From assembly GCA_035772735.1 (NCBI GenBank), contig JASDFA010000018.1, positions 63,146,001-63,210,000 on the forward strand: a DNA stretch of 64,000 nt, written 5' to 3'. This DNA comes from Datura wrightii. Taxonomy: Eukaryota > Streptophyta > Magnoliopsida > Solanales > Solanaceae. How positions within the stretch are numbered: the stretch's first letter is position 1; every line of letters starts with the position of its first letter. Under the pieces are notes generated by a model that worked only from the letters and a program-made list of their open reading frames with translations, did no database searches and was not told the DNA's origin. This document shows, in pieces, positions 24,432 through 36,676 of the stretch. Both the position numbers and the translations under genes were made by a program.

Positions 24432-24510
24432 CAAAGTGACTGGTAGGCGAATGACACCCGCCACTTCTGGCATCATTGGATCATCATCCTCATGGTCAAT
24501 GTGGCCATCC
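24432..24510 (-). pseudogene. gag: T1 gag N-terminal fragment beyond A2
   Basis: Minus strand reads MDGHIDHEDDDPMMPEVAGV and onward to the A2 insertion point, where gag resumes at 18551. The Met codon lies near 24508. The upstream leader carries no other frame of note. Confidence 0.65.
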
Positions 24511-24645
24511 ATAGAACCTCGTTAAGACTGTTGGATCATAACAGTCAGCCTAAAGAGACAACAAAAACGACAACAACTATAAAAACAAAACACAAGATAT
24601 TCAATTAATTCAAATCAACAATCAACTAGGGGCTATTTAATCCTA

Positions 24646-24664
24646 TCCCTCGACAACAGTGCCA
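24646..24664 (-). other. T1 primer-binding site, decayed tRNA-Asp type
   Basis: Minus TGGCACTGTTGTCGAGGGA, next to the LTR end GATGTCATCA. It differs from the tRNA-Asp PBS seen intact in E2 (TGGCGCCGTTGCCGGGGA) mainly by C-to-T or G-to-A changes, as expected from cytosine deamination. Confidence 0.78.
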
Positions 24665-24665
24665 T

Positions 24666-25490
24666 TGATGACATCAAAATATACTCCTCACAAGAAAAAA
24701 GTGTAAATGGTCATTTCAATATATTTACCCAACTCATGAGTCAAGGTCGAATCCACATGGAATAGATATTTGATGGCACAAAAGTTGTCTATCGAATTGG
24801 ATTAAATCGCATCATTGCATTAAAAATTGAAAAGTAAATGTTGGGGGAAAGTAGGAATAGAATTTGAATTTAAATTAACTACCAATAAACAACAAGGCAA
24901 CCAACTTAAATGAACAAAGATGAGCAAGGGCTAGGGTGTGCTATTAATGGGGAATCAATTGGATTGGAATTAACTAGGAAATAAAATCATTACTCACAAA
25001 CATAAATAGCCATGGACGAGGTGGCACCCGATGTTTTTCAACCACATGGGTGCCTTTTTCCTCGGGTTTTCTCAAACCCCAAAGTCCTAAATAATTCACC
25101 CATTATAACATGGGTTAGAATCGAACTATTTCTAGCCTTAATTCTTCAATGGGTGTACAATGGGTTTTGGCTATCTCTAGCCCAACCCCACACAATCAAG
25201 ACCCAAATACCCCTAATTGTTTTCTCACACATTCTATTCTCCTTTTTCAAGAAACAATAGAATAAGTAAACACAACCCATATATGCAACTATAGAAATAA
25301 TTCATTTATAATTTGGAGAAAACAACAGATTTATACTAAATGAGTAATTATAAGATCAATGTAACAACATCCAATCCAATTTAGCCCATTCATGCACACA
25401 CCCCTAGCAAAATATTTAGCCACTCATAGAGAAAAAATACAAGATTATATTGGTAAATAAACTCATAGAATTCATCATCCCAAAATTCAA
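24666..25490 (-). repeat. T1 5' LTR, truncated
   Basis: Sense end (left) GATGTCATCA. Order and many words match the T2 LTR from 54923 on, for example TCTCAAACCCCAAAG and the region around ACACACCCCTAG. The match stops near 25490, short of the LTR start. Confidence 0.72.
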
Positions 25491-25941
25491 CCAAGTCTCA
25501 CCTCCTTCCCATGAGTCACTTAACGAATCATGGTGCACCTCACGGTTCACTGGACGTCTCTTCCTGTGACCTATTGCAGAAAATATTATTTTTTCCGTTT
25601 CAACCCTCGTGTATGATCTTATGGATTTTGGGGTATTACTGAGGGTACATGGTTTGGATTTCATTCTGCCAGTTGTCTGTGTGAATAGCATTGGTGATAA
25701 CTCAGTTTACTATTAAATGTTAGATGCCATATCTAGGTCCCTGTGTGTCATGAGTTGTAGTTGCATGTATGCATAACTGACTTGGTTTTGAATGAAAAAG
25801 GGGTCAATATCTGATAATGGTAATGTGTGCAAATTTGGTTGTGTTGGCTGTAGGTCTGCTAGTTTACTCTCTACTTAAACATCATGTTATCGTTTTGTTT
25901 TGTTTTCCTGAAGAAATGCAAAAGCTTTAAGTTGAGGGTGT
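25491..25941 (+). other. 3' non-coding end of B1 with PPT
   Basis: Non-coding. It ends with a purine-rich AAGTTGAGGGTGT directly before the B1 LTR start, as expected for a PPT on the plus strand. The rest of B1 is missing to the left, where T1 begins. Confidence 0.6.
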
Positions 25942-26065
25942 TGATGTGTTGTGGGTTTACAACATTTTCGACGCTTAAAACTGAGGAAATATGCATGGTC
26001 TTAGATAGATTTATATAAATATAATGCACTTTTACTGTGTTTTTAGGGAAATCATGTGTCGGAGT
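25942..26065 (+). repeat. B1 LTR, first 124 bp
   Basis: Starts TGATGTGTTGTGGGTTTACAAC, the same start as B2 (36952, 52794) and B3 (58543). Interrupted at 26065 by chromovirus C with TSD GGAGT; it resumes at 52517 (and in a duplicate at 36677). Confidence 0.82.
26061..26065. repeat. Target-site duplication GGAGT of C, left copy
   Basis: GGAGT also follows both C LTR copies, at 36672-36676 and 52512-52516: three copies instead of two. Confidence 0.85.
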
Positions 26066-26164
26066 TGTAATACCCCGAAAGTGCCTAAGATTAGACCTGG
26101 AATTTAAAAATGGATGTTGGCAGAATCTATGAGAAATTCCACAGAATAGGTCACCTAACAGATC

Positions 26165-26169
26165 GTTGG
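26165..26169. repeat. Target-site duplication GTTGG of D, left copy
   Basis: Matches 35608-35612 beyond D. Confidence 0.88.
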
Positions 26170-28248
26170 TTTCACGCCCCACCTTATGAGGCATGATTGG
26201 CACCTGGTGCCCTACTAGGGTCTGAACTGGTCTGACTGAGCTTGCGCACCTCTGGTGCATAACTAATACCAATCCTCAAATCAAGAAAACAACGGGCTAT
26301 ATCTCGGCTGTAAGAACATCCCCTAACCGATAAGGCCTTATAGCCACCTGTAAAAGAAAATAACTAACCAGAAACAGGTAATAACGGGGAATCTTATACA
26401 GGCAGAAAAGACCAACATGATGTCTAGTTATGACTATAAAGTAAATCCAGTACTAAACTAAGATATGGCTGACAAGGCCTCTACTTAACAGCTAAACAAG
26501 GCCCTACATGGCCAACACACAAGATAAAGTATACACAGGGCCCACAGGAAATCTGAAATAATCTGCAAGCCTCTAGGAGTGATATAATGGTTGAGACAGG
26601 GCCCCGACCTACCCATGAACTGTACAACAAAAGAAGTAGACCTTCTAGCTATTAGCTCCGGAGGAATGAAGCTGACTGCCTGCTAACTCTGGCTGAAAGC
26701 TAAGAAGATCCCGGTCCATGTTTATCATCACCTACAGACAAGTAATGCAGCACCCCACAAGGGCGTCAGTACAATATGTATCGAATATGTAAGGAAGTAA
26801 CTATAAATAACTGAATGAACTGAAATGAAACGAAAAGAAACTGAAAAGAAGGGATAGAAATACAACCTGAATAGCTGAACTTCCTGCTATCTAATCGATT
26901 AGTAACTACTGCGAACAAGAACCTCACTTGGCCTCCATAAGACGGAAGGTACAACCAGCACAGAATAACCCACCCGGGCCCCCCATAACCCTGATGAGTG
27001 CATTTCAATCTATATACCCCTAACAAGGTCAAAATAGGTCAACTAGTGGCTATAGTTGTCCTACCAGTCCCTAGGGTCTACAATTAAGCCTGGTCGACCC
27101 CTAAATTGTAGCTGTGTTTGAGTCCGGTAGACTCTTGATATCTGCACCCTGGGCACCAGGCTCGATAGGGGGTGTAGTGCTGATACGGCATATAATAGTC
27201 CATCCATGGAATGAAGTGTATGAGGACCTTGGACCCCATCTTCCTCCCTTGCGGACAGCATACCGCTCCTTGGAGCAACGTCATCTCGCCCCTGGCAGGC
27301 GACGAGACAGCCAGTAACCCTGGGGTTAGCTATGGAAGGCTTTACAGGGCAAAGATAATCCTAACTACACATAGGATACTGGCCTCAGCTAATAACAACT
27401 GCTAATCACAATACATAAGCTTCCGGCTTTCTTACTGGAATACAAACTAAATTATAATACTGGAGAAACTAACTTGCCGAACGAATTTACCTTAACATAC
27501 CTGGATCACCGATTCCTGATTAGCTGGCGAGTTTCAATCTGTATTCAAAAGCTTTTTCTAACTATAATCATATTACTGAGAGAATAACACTAGTTTCAAT
27601 ACTAAATTCGGCAAAAACGATAACTTTTAATACTAATATTAACTATACTTCAATTTATCAGAACACGATCGAAAACGTATAATTTTTCGATAGTTCAGAA
27701 GGGAGAAATACTTACTTGAAGCCTGTGATCATATAGAAATTAGTTTGGAGCAATTCTAACAACCTTTGCTCAGCGGGGCTACGATTTTCCAAGCTAATTT
27801 TGAGAAACTATCTCCGTAGTAATGCTCCCTGCGGGCTTATAACCTGATACCTAAAGTTAAATTGAGTTTGGGCGGCGTTTCGCAGTGTCCATGGAGGAAA
27901 ATTAACTGAAAATGACGTATCTTTCTCTTCTGGATGCGGGTTTGTTAATTGGAAATGAAACAAATGAAAACATTGAACTTATATATATAACTTGGGCGGT
28001 GGACACAGGGTTCATGGCGCGGACCCTGTCACACCAATTTACGGGTGCGCCACGACGCCCAAAACAGAGGGAGGGGGTCCATGGCACGCTGCCCCTGTTG
28101 CAGCCTGCTCCGGCCTTCTCCCTCGCTTCCCCGATTCTACGCTCATTCGACCTTTTCCCGGGCCCTCTCTCATACACGTTGTACCCTAAAAATCTTGACT
28201 AACGTATGAATAGGTGAACTAAATGTTAGGAACTTACAGGGTGTAACA
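26170..28248 (-). repeat. D 3' LTR (2079 bp)
   Basis: Sense start on the right TGTTACACCCTGTAAG, sense end on the left GGGGCGTGAAA (canonical TGACA changed). A purine tract (minus AAGGGGGGAGGA) lies just outside its right end at 28249-28260. A GC-rich stretch lies at about 28000-28170. Confidence 0.88.
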
Positions 28249-28530
28249 TCCTCCCCCCTTAGGAACATTCGTCCTCCTAATGTCACTTTAGCTTATGGGA
28301 ATCTAACCCTTTTAACTACTATTCTGGAAAGAATTTCGGTAGAGTCTCCCCTGTAATATGGACTATCTAAAAACCTTAAAATGCAAAAAAGTACAATACA
28401 GGCATTTCAAATAACACTAAACAACTCTTTCACATTAAGATGATAGACAACTAAGCATTACATATAACATAAATTGTAAAACAACATCTGAACCAACAAC
28501 TTTGCCTTAACTATATAATCTGAATTAAGC

Positions 28531-31500
28531 CTATAACAAATAAGGATATCTGGATCTGATATCATCCTCGTCCTCCCAGGTCATCTCTTCTCTATTCCTA
28601 TTTCTCCACAATACCTTAATAGAGGCGACATCTTTAGTTCTCAACCTGCGAACCTGCCGATCTAATATGGCCACCGGAACCTCTTCATAAGCTAATTCTT
28701 CAGTAACTTAGATGTCCTCAATGGGTACAACTCGTGACAGATGCCCTATGCACTTCCATAACATCGATACATGAAAGACCTGGTGAACAGATTCCAATTC
28801 TGAAGGTAGATCTAGCTCATATGCCACCTGGCCTATTCTCCGGAGTATTCGATATGGCCCATAAACCTCAGGATAAGATTTCCCTTTTTACCAAACCTCA
28901 TCATTCCCTTTACTGGTGAAACTTTAAGAAATACTAGTCGCCTATATCGAATTCCAGATTTCTATGTCGTATGTCAGCGTATGATTTCTGGCGGCTTTGA
29001 GCTTTCTGCAGGCATTCTCTGATAAGCTTTACTTTATCTTCTGACTGGTGGATTATGTCTAGCCAAATTAACTCTGATTCTCCTACCTCAAACAAACCAA
29101 CTGGGGACCTGCATTTCCGCCCATATAAGGCCTTATAAGGAACCATCTGGATTGCTGAATGCTAACTGTTATTGTAAGCAAATTCAATAAGGGCTACGTG
29201 CTTATCCCAACTGCCTTCAAAGTCTAACACGTACACCCATAACATATCTTCAAGCATCTGGAATGCTCCATTTTTGTCCGTCTATTTGAGAATGGAAAGA
29301 TGTACTTAGATTAACTTGTGTTCCTAGGACCTTCTGAAAGGACTACCAGAATTTAACTGTGAACTGCACTCCTCTATCAAAAATGATCGATACTGGAACA
29401 CCATGCAATCGAACTATCTCTCTGATATACAATTCAACATAGTCCTCAAATGAGAAGGTAGCCCTGACTGGTAGAAAATGAGTTGACTTTGTCAATCTGT
29501 CGACAATCACCCAGATAGAATCAAATCTGCATCTGGTATGGGGTAATCCAATCAAAAAATCCATATTGATTGCTTCCCGTTTCCACATAGGAACGACTAT
29601 CTCTCATGTCAATCCGTCGGGCTTTTGATGCTCAGCCTTTACCTGCTGGCAGTTAGGGCATTGTGCTACAAATTCTGCTACACTCTTTTTCATTCCCGGC
29701 CACCATTAAATCTCTTTTATGTCATGATACATCTTTTTTGAACCTGGGTGCAATGAATAACGAGGATAATGTATCTCTGCCATGATCTACTGGCGAAGTC
29801 CCGCCATGTCTGGAACGCAGAGGCAACCCCTACATCTCAAAACCCCATCCTTAGCTACCTCGAAGGCTGGTACTTCTCCCTGCTGTACCTTATCTCTGGG
29901 CTATGCTAATTGGGGATCTTCATACTGCCGCTCTTTTACTTCTACAACTTGGCATGATACTGCAATATTCTAAATCACTGCCCCATTGTCACCCAAATAT
30001 ACTATTTAGATGTATAGGCTGACTAATTGATGTTATTCTTGGGCCAACTCCCACTGCTTTTGCTTCAAATATGCTAAACTCCCTATGGACCTACAGCTGA
30101 GGGCATTTGTTACAATGTTAGCCTTTACTGGATGATATAAAATATTCACATCGTAGTCCTTCAATAATTCTAACCAGTGGCTGCGCAGGTTCAACTCTTT
30201 TTGTGTAAAGATGTACTGAAGGCTCTTATGATCGGTAAAAATGTCCATGTGCAGCCCATAATGCTATCCAAATCTTTTAGGTGTGAACTATTGCGACTAA
30301 TTCCAAATCGTGAGTGGAATAGTTCTTTTCATGTTTTATCAACTACCTCGAAGCATAAGCAATCACCTTACCATGCTGCATCAAGACACATCCTAACCCA
30401 ACACCTAAAGTATGATAATACACAACATAACCTTCTGATCCTTCTATCAACGCTAGTACTGGCGCTGATGTCAATCTATTTTTTAGTTCTTGGAAACTAT
30501 GTTCACATGCCTCAATCTAGTGAAATTTGGCTTCTTTCTGAGTTTATTTAGTCAAAGGCGCTGATAAGGTAGAAAACCCCTTTACGAATCTTCTGTAATA
30601 CCCAGCTAACCCTAGGAAACTGCATACCTCCCTCAGAGTTGTAGGTCTAGGCCATGTCTTCACTGCCTCGATCTTCTGCGAATCTACCTAAATGCGCACT
30701 TCTGACATAATGTGACCCAAAAAAGCCACTAAAATCAGCCAAAACTCACATTTAGAAAATTTCACGTACAACAGATGATCCCTGAGAATCTAGAGCACTG
30801 TTCGCAGATGATCCCGATGTTCTTCTTCCAAGTAGGAATATACCAAAATATCATTAATAAACACTATCACAAACAAGTCCAGATACGTCCTGAAGATGCT
30901 ATTCATCAAATCCATGAACACTGCAGGAGCATTTGTCAGTCCGAAGGACATGACTAGGAATTCAAAATGGCCATACCTAGTCCTGAAATCAGTTTTTGGA
31001 ATGTTTCTCTCTCGAACCCGGACTTGATGATAACCAGATCTTAAGTCAATTTTTGAGAAATACTTCACCCCCTTTAACTGGTCGAACAAATCATCTATTC
31101 TGGGAAGTGGGTATTTGTTCTTGATGGTGACTTTATTCAGCTACTTGTAGTCTATACACATGCAGAGGGAGCCATCCTTCTTTCTTACAAACAGAACTAG
31201 TGCACCCCACGGTGAAGTACTCAACCTAATAAATCCCTTATCTAATAGATCTTTTAGTTGTTCCTTCAATTCTCTGAGCTCGGCAGGAGCCATTCGCTAC
31301 AGAGGGATGGATATAGGCTGAGTACTTGTTAATAAGTTGATCTCATAATCGATCTCCCTTTCTGGGGGAATACCAGGAAGTTCATCAGGGAATACATCTC
31401 GAAATTCATTGACTACTGGAATGGACTGAAGAGATGGGGATTCTTCTTGAATATCCTGAACCCTGATGATATGATAGATACGACCCTTTGCTATCAACTT

Positions 31501-33298
31501 CCTCACCCGAAGATATTATATAAATCTACCTTTTGGCGTGGCTGCATTGCCTTTCCACTCCCGTATTACCTCCCCTGGAAAGTGAAATCGAACAGTCTTG
31601 GTCCAACATTCTACATTGGCATAACATGGTGCTAGCCAATCCATACCCATAATTGCATCAAAGTCGATCATTTCTAATTCCACCAAATCTGCTAAAGTCT
31701 GGCAACCAACAACCTCTACTGTGCAACCCCGGAACACACTTTTAGAAATAATAGAATCACCAATAGGTGTGGACACTGAAAAAGGTCGCTAAAGCAATTC
31801 TGGTGTAATACCGAACTTCTGGGCTACTAATGGTGTAACATAAGACAAAGTGGAGCCTGGGTCTATCAAGACATACACAGAATGAGAGCAGATGTCTAGC
31901 ATACCCGTCATAACATCCGGCGATGAATCTGACTCCTGTCACGCTGGTAAAGCATAAGTGCGATCTGGACCAGTGCTTGAGCCAGATGCCCCTGATCTTC
32001 CTTGGCCTCTACCAGCTAAAGCTGAGGGCCTACACCCTGCTGGGAATGTTGGGGCACGTGACCCTACTAAAGATTTATCCTGTCGGTCCCGGTAGCTCTG
32101 ACCCCTGGCTGGACAGTCCCTCATCAGGTGACCCTCCTGCCTACAGATGTAACACGCAGAAGAACCATACCTACATGCCCTAGGATGGCGTCAACTGTAA
32201 ATAGGGAAAGGTGGCACGGTGAATCTACTCTGCTCTGACCCCCTCTGTTGCTACGGATTTAATGGCTGTGAACTATTGTTGGGTCCTGAATGCCCCTGAT
32301 GGCCTGGTCTACTACCTTGATGCTGCTTTGGAGGTAGGGGTTTGGGTGGTATTCCTGACAATCATGGCCTGGGTCTGCCCTGAAACTCCGCCTGAGTGTC
32401 ACTCGGTCTAGCCCTATGGTGCTGCTCCTGATTTGCCATGTCTATCTCTTGCTGTCGATGCCTGATCCCCTCGATATTCTGAACAAATGCCTGAACACGG
32501 GCAATATCCCTGTCCACTCATAGAGTAGCTGTGATAAAAGTCTCCACATATTCTAGATTCAGCCCCATGATAAACCGGTGCACCCTGGCCGGCATGGTAT
32601 CTACAAAAGCCGGTGCATATCGGGCCAGGGAGTTGAATCTCATAGCATACTCCCAAACGCTCATCAAACCCTGCTCTAGATGCAAAAACTAATCTACCCG
32701 GTCCTGTTGGATCTCCCACGGCAAATAATGGTCCAAGAAAGCGTCTAAAAAGATGGACCAAGTCGGAGGGGGAACATCTCTACCTCGAGACCTTTCCCAA
32801 CTCTCGTACTACAATACTGCTATGTCCCGCAACCGAAATACCACTAACTCAACCGACTCTGCTGGTGTGACATGCATTACTCTAAACATCCACTACAGTT
32901 GGTCCAAAAAGCCGTAAGGGTCCTCATCCCAGTATGTCCCCATGAACTGCGGGGGACTCAACGCGGGGAACTCTTGAACCCTCTAACTACCAGGTCCTAC
33001 TGAAGGCTCAACAACCATAGGTGTGGCTGATGCTGTGCAGCCATCATCTAGGCTATCATAAAAACAACACTTCTAACCTCCTGATTTGATAGCAATGGTA
33101 TAGAGACTGCTAGAGATGGTGTCGACACATCTGCCGCTCTGGACGGCTCCTAGCGTGGTGGAGAGTGCTGGGGAGACTGAGAGGGGTCTCATTGTCGCCC
33201 TCAGATCAGGCCAACTCTGATCGAGGCATCCTACTAGTGTCTTCTCCTACTGTGATGACTAACTTCCTGCCAGTCGTGGTCTGTCGCATGTCCGACAT
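28531..33298 (-). pseudogene. gag-pol: D gag-pol: capsid, zinc knuckle, protease, RT, RNase H, integrase, chromodomain
   Basis: Minus-strand polyprotein from ATG 33298 to TAG 28531-28533. Gag shows the capsid words FLDHYLP and YAMRFNSLARYAPAF (32760-32560) and a complete CCHC knuckle, CYICRQEGHLMRDC, near 32150. Protease shows LIDPGSTLSYV near 31870 and DFDAIMGMDWL near 31640. RT shows [25 protein letters not shown] and a catalytic motif changed to FINDIL (expected Y/F-x-D-D). RNase H shows HDLELVA and the remains of DHKSLQY. Integrase (29780-28940) keeps MDFLIGLP but the second acidic site reads IIFDRG. The chromodomain-like tail is WRNRNREEMTWEDEDD. Stops and frameshifts are scattered throughout, so it is dead, but the domain order is the clearest chromovirus evidence in the window. 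Confidence 0.92.
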
Positions 33299-33497
33299 TT
33301 CTCTGTAGACAAGCAAAATACAATAAGCTTAGGGACTCAACCCTATATAACACATCTCTATAGCACGACTGGAAGAGAAAGAAGAGTAACCACCCTAACC
33401 TGCCTCACAGCCTCCTGCCTATAGATTGTGGTGCACAACACATCCATAGACAAGACTCTACTTAGGACGGCTTGCAGACTCCCTAGGATATGACCTT

Positions 33498-33509
33498 CTT
33501 TGGTACTAA
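33498..33509 (-). other. D primer-binding site, decayed initiator tRNA-Met type
   Basis: Minus TTAGTACCAAAG beside the LTR end, resembling TTGGTATCAAAG of A2 at 10 of 12 positions. Confidence 0.6.
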
Positions 33510-33512
33510 GTT

Positions 33513-35607
33513 TGGCATGCCCCACCTTGCGAGGCATGATTGGCACCTGGTGCCCTACTAGGGCCTGAACTGGTCTGATTGAGCTTGCACACCTCTAGTG
33601 CATAGCTAATACCAATCCTCAAATCAAGAAAACAACGGGCTATATCTCAGCTGTAAACACCACCCCCGACTGACAAGGCCTTATAGCCACTTGTAAAAGA
33701 AAAAAAGCTAACCAGAAACAGGTAATAACGAGGAATCTTATGCAGGCCAACTAGACCACCATGATATCTACTTATGACTGTAAAGTAATCCAGTACTAAA
33801 CTAAGCTATGGCTAACAAGGCCTCTAATTGACAGCTAAACAAGGCTCCACACGGCCAACACGTAAGATAAAGCATACAAAGGCCCCACATGGCCATCAAC
33901 AACTAACTACAGGGAATCTGAAATAATCTACAAGACTCTAGGAGTGATATAATGGTCGAGACAGGACCCCAACCTACCCATGAATTGTACAACAAAAAGA
34001 AGTAGACCTTCTAGCTATTAGCTTTGGGGGAATAGAGCTAACTGCCTTGCTAACTCGGGCGGAAAGCTAAGAAGATCTTGGTTCACGTCTATCAACACCT
34101 GCAGGCAAGTAATGCAGCGCCCTAAAAGGGCGTCAATATAATATGTACCGAATATGTAAGGAAGTAACTGTAAATAACTGAATGAACTGAAATGAAACTG
34201 AAAGTAACTGAAAAGAAGGGATAGAAATACTACCTGAATAGCTGAACTTCCTGCTGTCTAATCTATTAGTAACTACTGCAAACAACAACCTTACCTAGCC
34301 CCCATAAGCCGGAAGGTACAACCAGCACAGAATAACCCACTCAGGGCCCCCATAAGCCCTAGTGAGTGCACTTCAATCTATATACCCCTAACAAGGTCAA
34401 AACATGTCAACTAGTGGCTATAGCCGTCCTACCAGTCCGCTGGGTGTACAACTAAGCCTGCTCGGCCCCTAAACTGTTGGTGTGTCTAAGTCCGGTGGAC
34501 TCTTGATATCTGCACCCCGGGCACCAGGCTCGACAGGGGGTGTGGTGCCGATACGACATATAATAGTCCAGCAATGGAATGGACTATATGAGGACCTTGG
34601 ACCCCATCTTCCTCCCTTGCGGACGACTTACCGCTCCTTGGAGCAATGTCATCTCACCCCTGGTGGGCGTCGACACAACTAGTAACCCTGGGGTTAGCTA
34701 TGGAAGGCTATATAGGGCAAAGACAATCCTAAATACACATAGGAAACTAGCCTCAGCTAATAACAACTGCTAATCACAATACATAAGCTTCTGGCTTTCT
34801 TACTGGAATTCAAACTGAATTATAATATTGGAGAAACTAACTTATCAAAGGAATTTTCCTTAACATACCTGGATCACTGATTCCTAATTAGATAACGAGT
34901 TTCAATCCGTATTCAAAAGCTTTTTCTACCTGTAATCATATTACTGAGAGAATAAGACTAGTTTTAGTACTAAATTAGGTAAAAACGATAACTTTTAATA
35001 CTAATATTAACTATACTTCAACTTATCAGAACACGATCGAAAATGTATAATTTCTCGAGAGTTCAGAAGGGATAAATACTTACTTGAAGCTATGATCGTA
35101 TAGAAATTAGTTTGGAGCATTTCTAACAACCTTTGCTCGGCAGGGCTACGATTTGCCAGGCAAAGTTTGAGAAACTAACTCCGTAGTAATGCTCCATGTA
35201 GGCTTATAACCCGATACCGGAAGTTAATTTGAGTTTGGACTGCGTTTGGCAGCATAAAAGGAGGAAAATTAACTGAAAATGACGTATCTTTCTCTTCTGG
35301 ATGTGGGTCTGTTAATTGGAAATGAAATAAATGAAAACATTGAACTTATATATATAAATTGACATGGGGTCCATGGCACAGACCCTATTGCACCAATTTA
35401 CGGGGGTGCCACGGCACCCAACATGGAGGGAGGGGGTCTGTGGCATGCTAACCCTGTTGCAGCTTGCTCCAGCCTTCTCCCCCGCTTCCCCAATTTTGCG
35501 CTTGTTCAACCTTTTCTCGGGTCCTCTCTCATACGCTTCGTACTTTGAAACTCTTGACTAATGTATGAATAGTTTAACTAAACATTAGGAACTTACGGGA
35601 TGTAACA
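33513..35607 (-). repeat. D 5' LTR (2095 bp)
   Basis: Sense start on the right TGTTACATCCCGTAAG, sense end on the left GGGGCATGCCA. Collinear with 26170-28248. Confidence 0.88.
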
Positions 35608-35612
35608 GTTGG
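35608..35612. repeat. Target-site duplication GTTGG of D, right copy
   Basis: Pairs with 26165-26169. After it the C LTR continues as in the second copy near 42355. Confidence 0.88.
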
Positions 35613-35803
35613 TCCAACCAACAACCTGTGGGTAGCATCCGTTGTGAGCTCTGGCTAGGTGGCAGTTGGAAGTAACGGGTCAAGTAAAGCACCATTGTTT
35701 GTTACCATGAGTCGTTGTTTGAAGTTATGGTGGGACTGGTCCTCAGCCTAAGGAGGTGTAATGGGTCATTGGATGGGTCGTGGTGAGCATTTGTGGGAAG
35801 GAG

Positions 35804-35811
35804 TATTTAAA
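35804..35811 (+). promoter_or_regulatory. TATA-like box of first C LTR
   Basis: TATTTAAA followed by CCTCCAGT. The second C LTR has TATTAAAA at 42555-42562 in the same context. Confidence 0.4.
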
Positions 35812-36671
35812 CCTCCAGTCAATCAATATCACGGTATCGTTCTTAGCCCTGGCAAGGCTTTGGACAACTTTATCCACTTGAGTGTGATAGTTGGGACCAC
35901 CTAAGCTCTATCGTGGTATGTCAATTAAAATACGAGTCTCCCATTGTTCCTCATGATTTCAGTTATGAATATTCATCATTCATGATATACATATCTATAT
36001 ATGTTCTAAAACAGGTGTGACCCAATGTTCAGTTTTATGTATGATTATCAAATTTCAGCTTTGGGTCAATCGATTTTGTTATGATGTTATGTTATGTTGA
36101 GATGATGTTTTCAGAAAGAATGCATGCAAGCCCTACACTCCAACTCTTATTTTGTTTATGTTTATATTATGCATGTTTTTAAATGATTTTACTTTTCTAA
36201 GTAGTTTTACTTACCTTGCATACTCGGTACATTCCATGTATTGACCACATACTCTATGCTATATCGTTTTATGATACAGGCTCTAATCTTCAGACCCAAC
36301 ATCGCCATTAGCTTGTTCCTAAGATTTGTATCTAGCTCTTGGTGAGTCCTCATTCTCCGAGGACCAGTTTGATATCAGTTATCTATTCATGTTCAGTTTT
36401 CTAGACTTGCCGGGTTAATTAGGGGTTTTGTCCCATCAATCCGTCAGACATGTTAGAGGCTTTCAAATTAAATGTATTATCCAATTGTTATAAATGTAGT
36501 ACGTTCTGCTTTCCATGTTATTTCATGTTTATGATTCCGCTATGTCGTTATGCTAAATATTCTGCTTTATTGATATTGAGTTAGATGTATGTTCATGCCA
36601 TGGGTCGACTTGGAGTCTCTCGGCGCTCCTTGTCCCATGTATCGATCCGAGCCTCCGTTCGGGTCGTGACA

Positions 36672-36676
36672 GGAGT
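36672..36676. repeat. GGAGT directly after the first C LTR
   Basis: The same five bases as before the LTR (26061), so taken alone this LTR looks like a solo LTR. Confidence 0.85.

Larger units (their letters stand above)
16991..25490 (-). mobile_element. T1: Athila/Tat-type retrotransposon fragment (gag, PBS, 5' LTR), split by A2
   Basis: On the minus strand: truncated 5' LTR (25490-24666), a tRNA-Asp type PBS (24664-24646), a leader, then decayed gag running to 16991. A2 is inserted inside gag (18557-24426). Protease, RT, integrase and the 3' LTR are missing on the left, where E3 begins. Confidence 0.8.
26170..35607 (-). mobile_element. D: full-length but decayed Tekay/Del-type chromovirus
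   Basis: 9.4 kb on the minus strand: LTRs 26170-28248 and 33513-35607, PBS beside the right LTR, gag with zinc knuckle, protease, RT, RNase H, integrase and chromodomain in the usual order, and a PPT beside the left LTR. TSD GTTGG. It is inserted in the first C LTR. LTR words are related to A1/A2/F but the family is distinct. Many stops and frameshifts. Confidence 0.92.
26066..36671 (+). repeat. First C LTR, interrupted by D and internally deleted
   Basis: Pieces 26066-26169 and 35613-36671. Starts TGTAATACCCC, ends TCGGGTCGTGACA. Compared with the second C LTR it lacks about 1.2 kb after AAACCTCCAGT (35819). TATA-like word TATTTAAA at 35804-35811. It is not followed by a PBS but by B1 sequence. 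Confidence 0.85.

Noticed and set aside
26066..36671. First C LTR as an independent solo LTR
   Set aside because: It has matching GGAGT on both sides, but the same GGAGT and the same flank follow the second C LTR, so a rearranged single insertion explains more.
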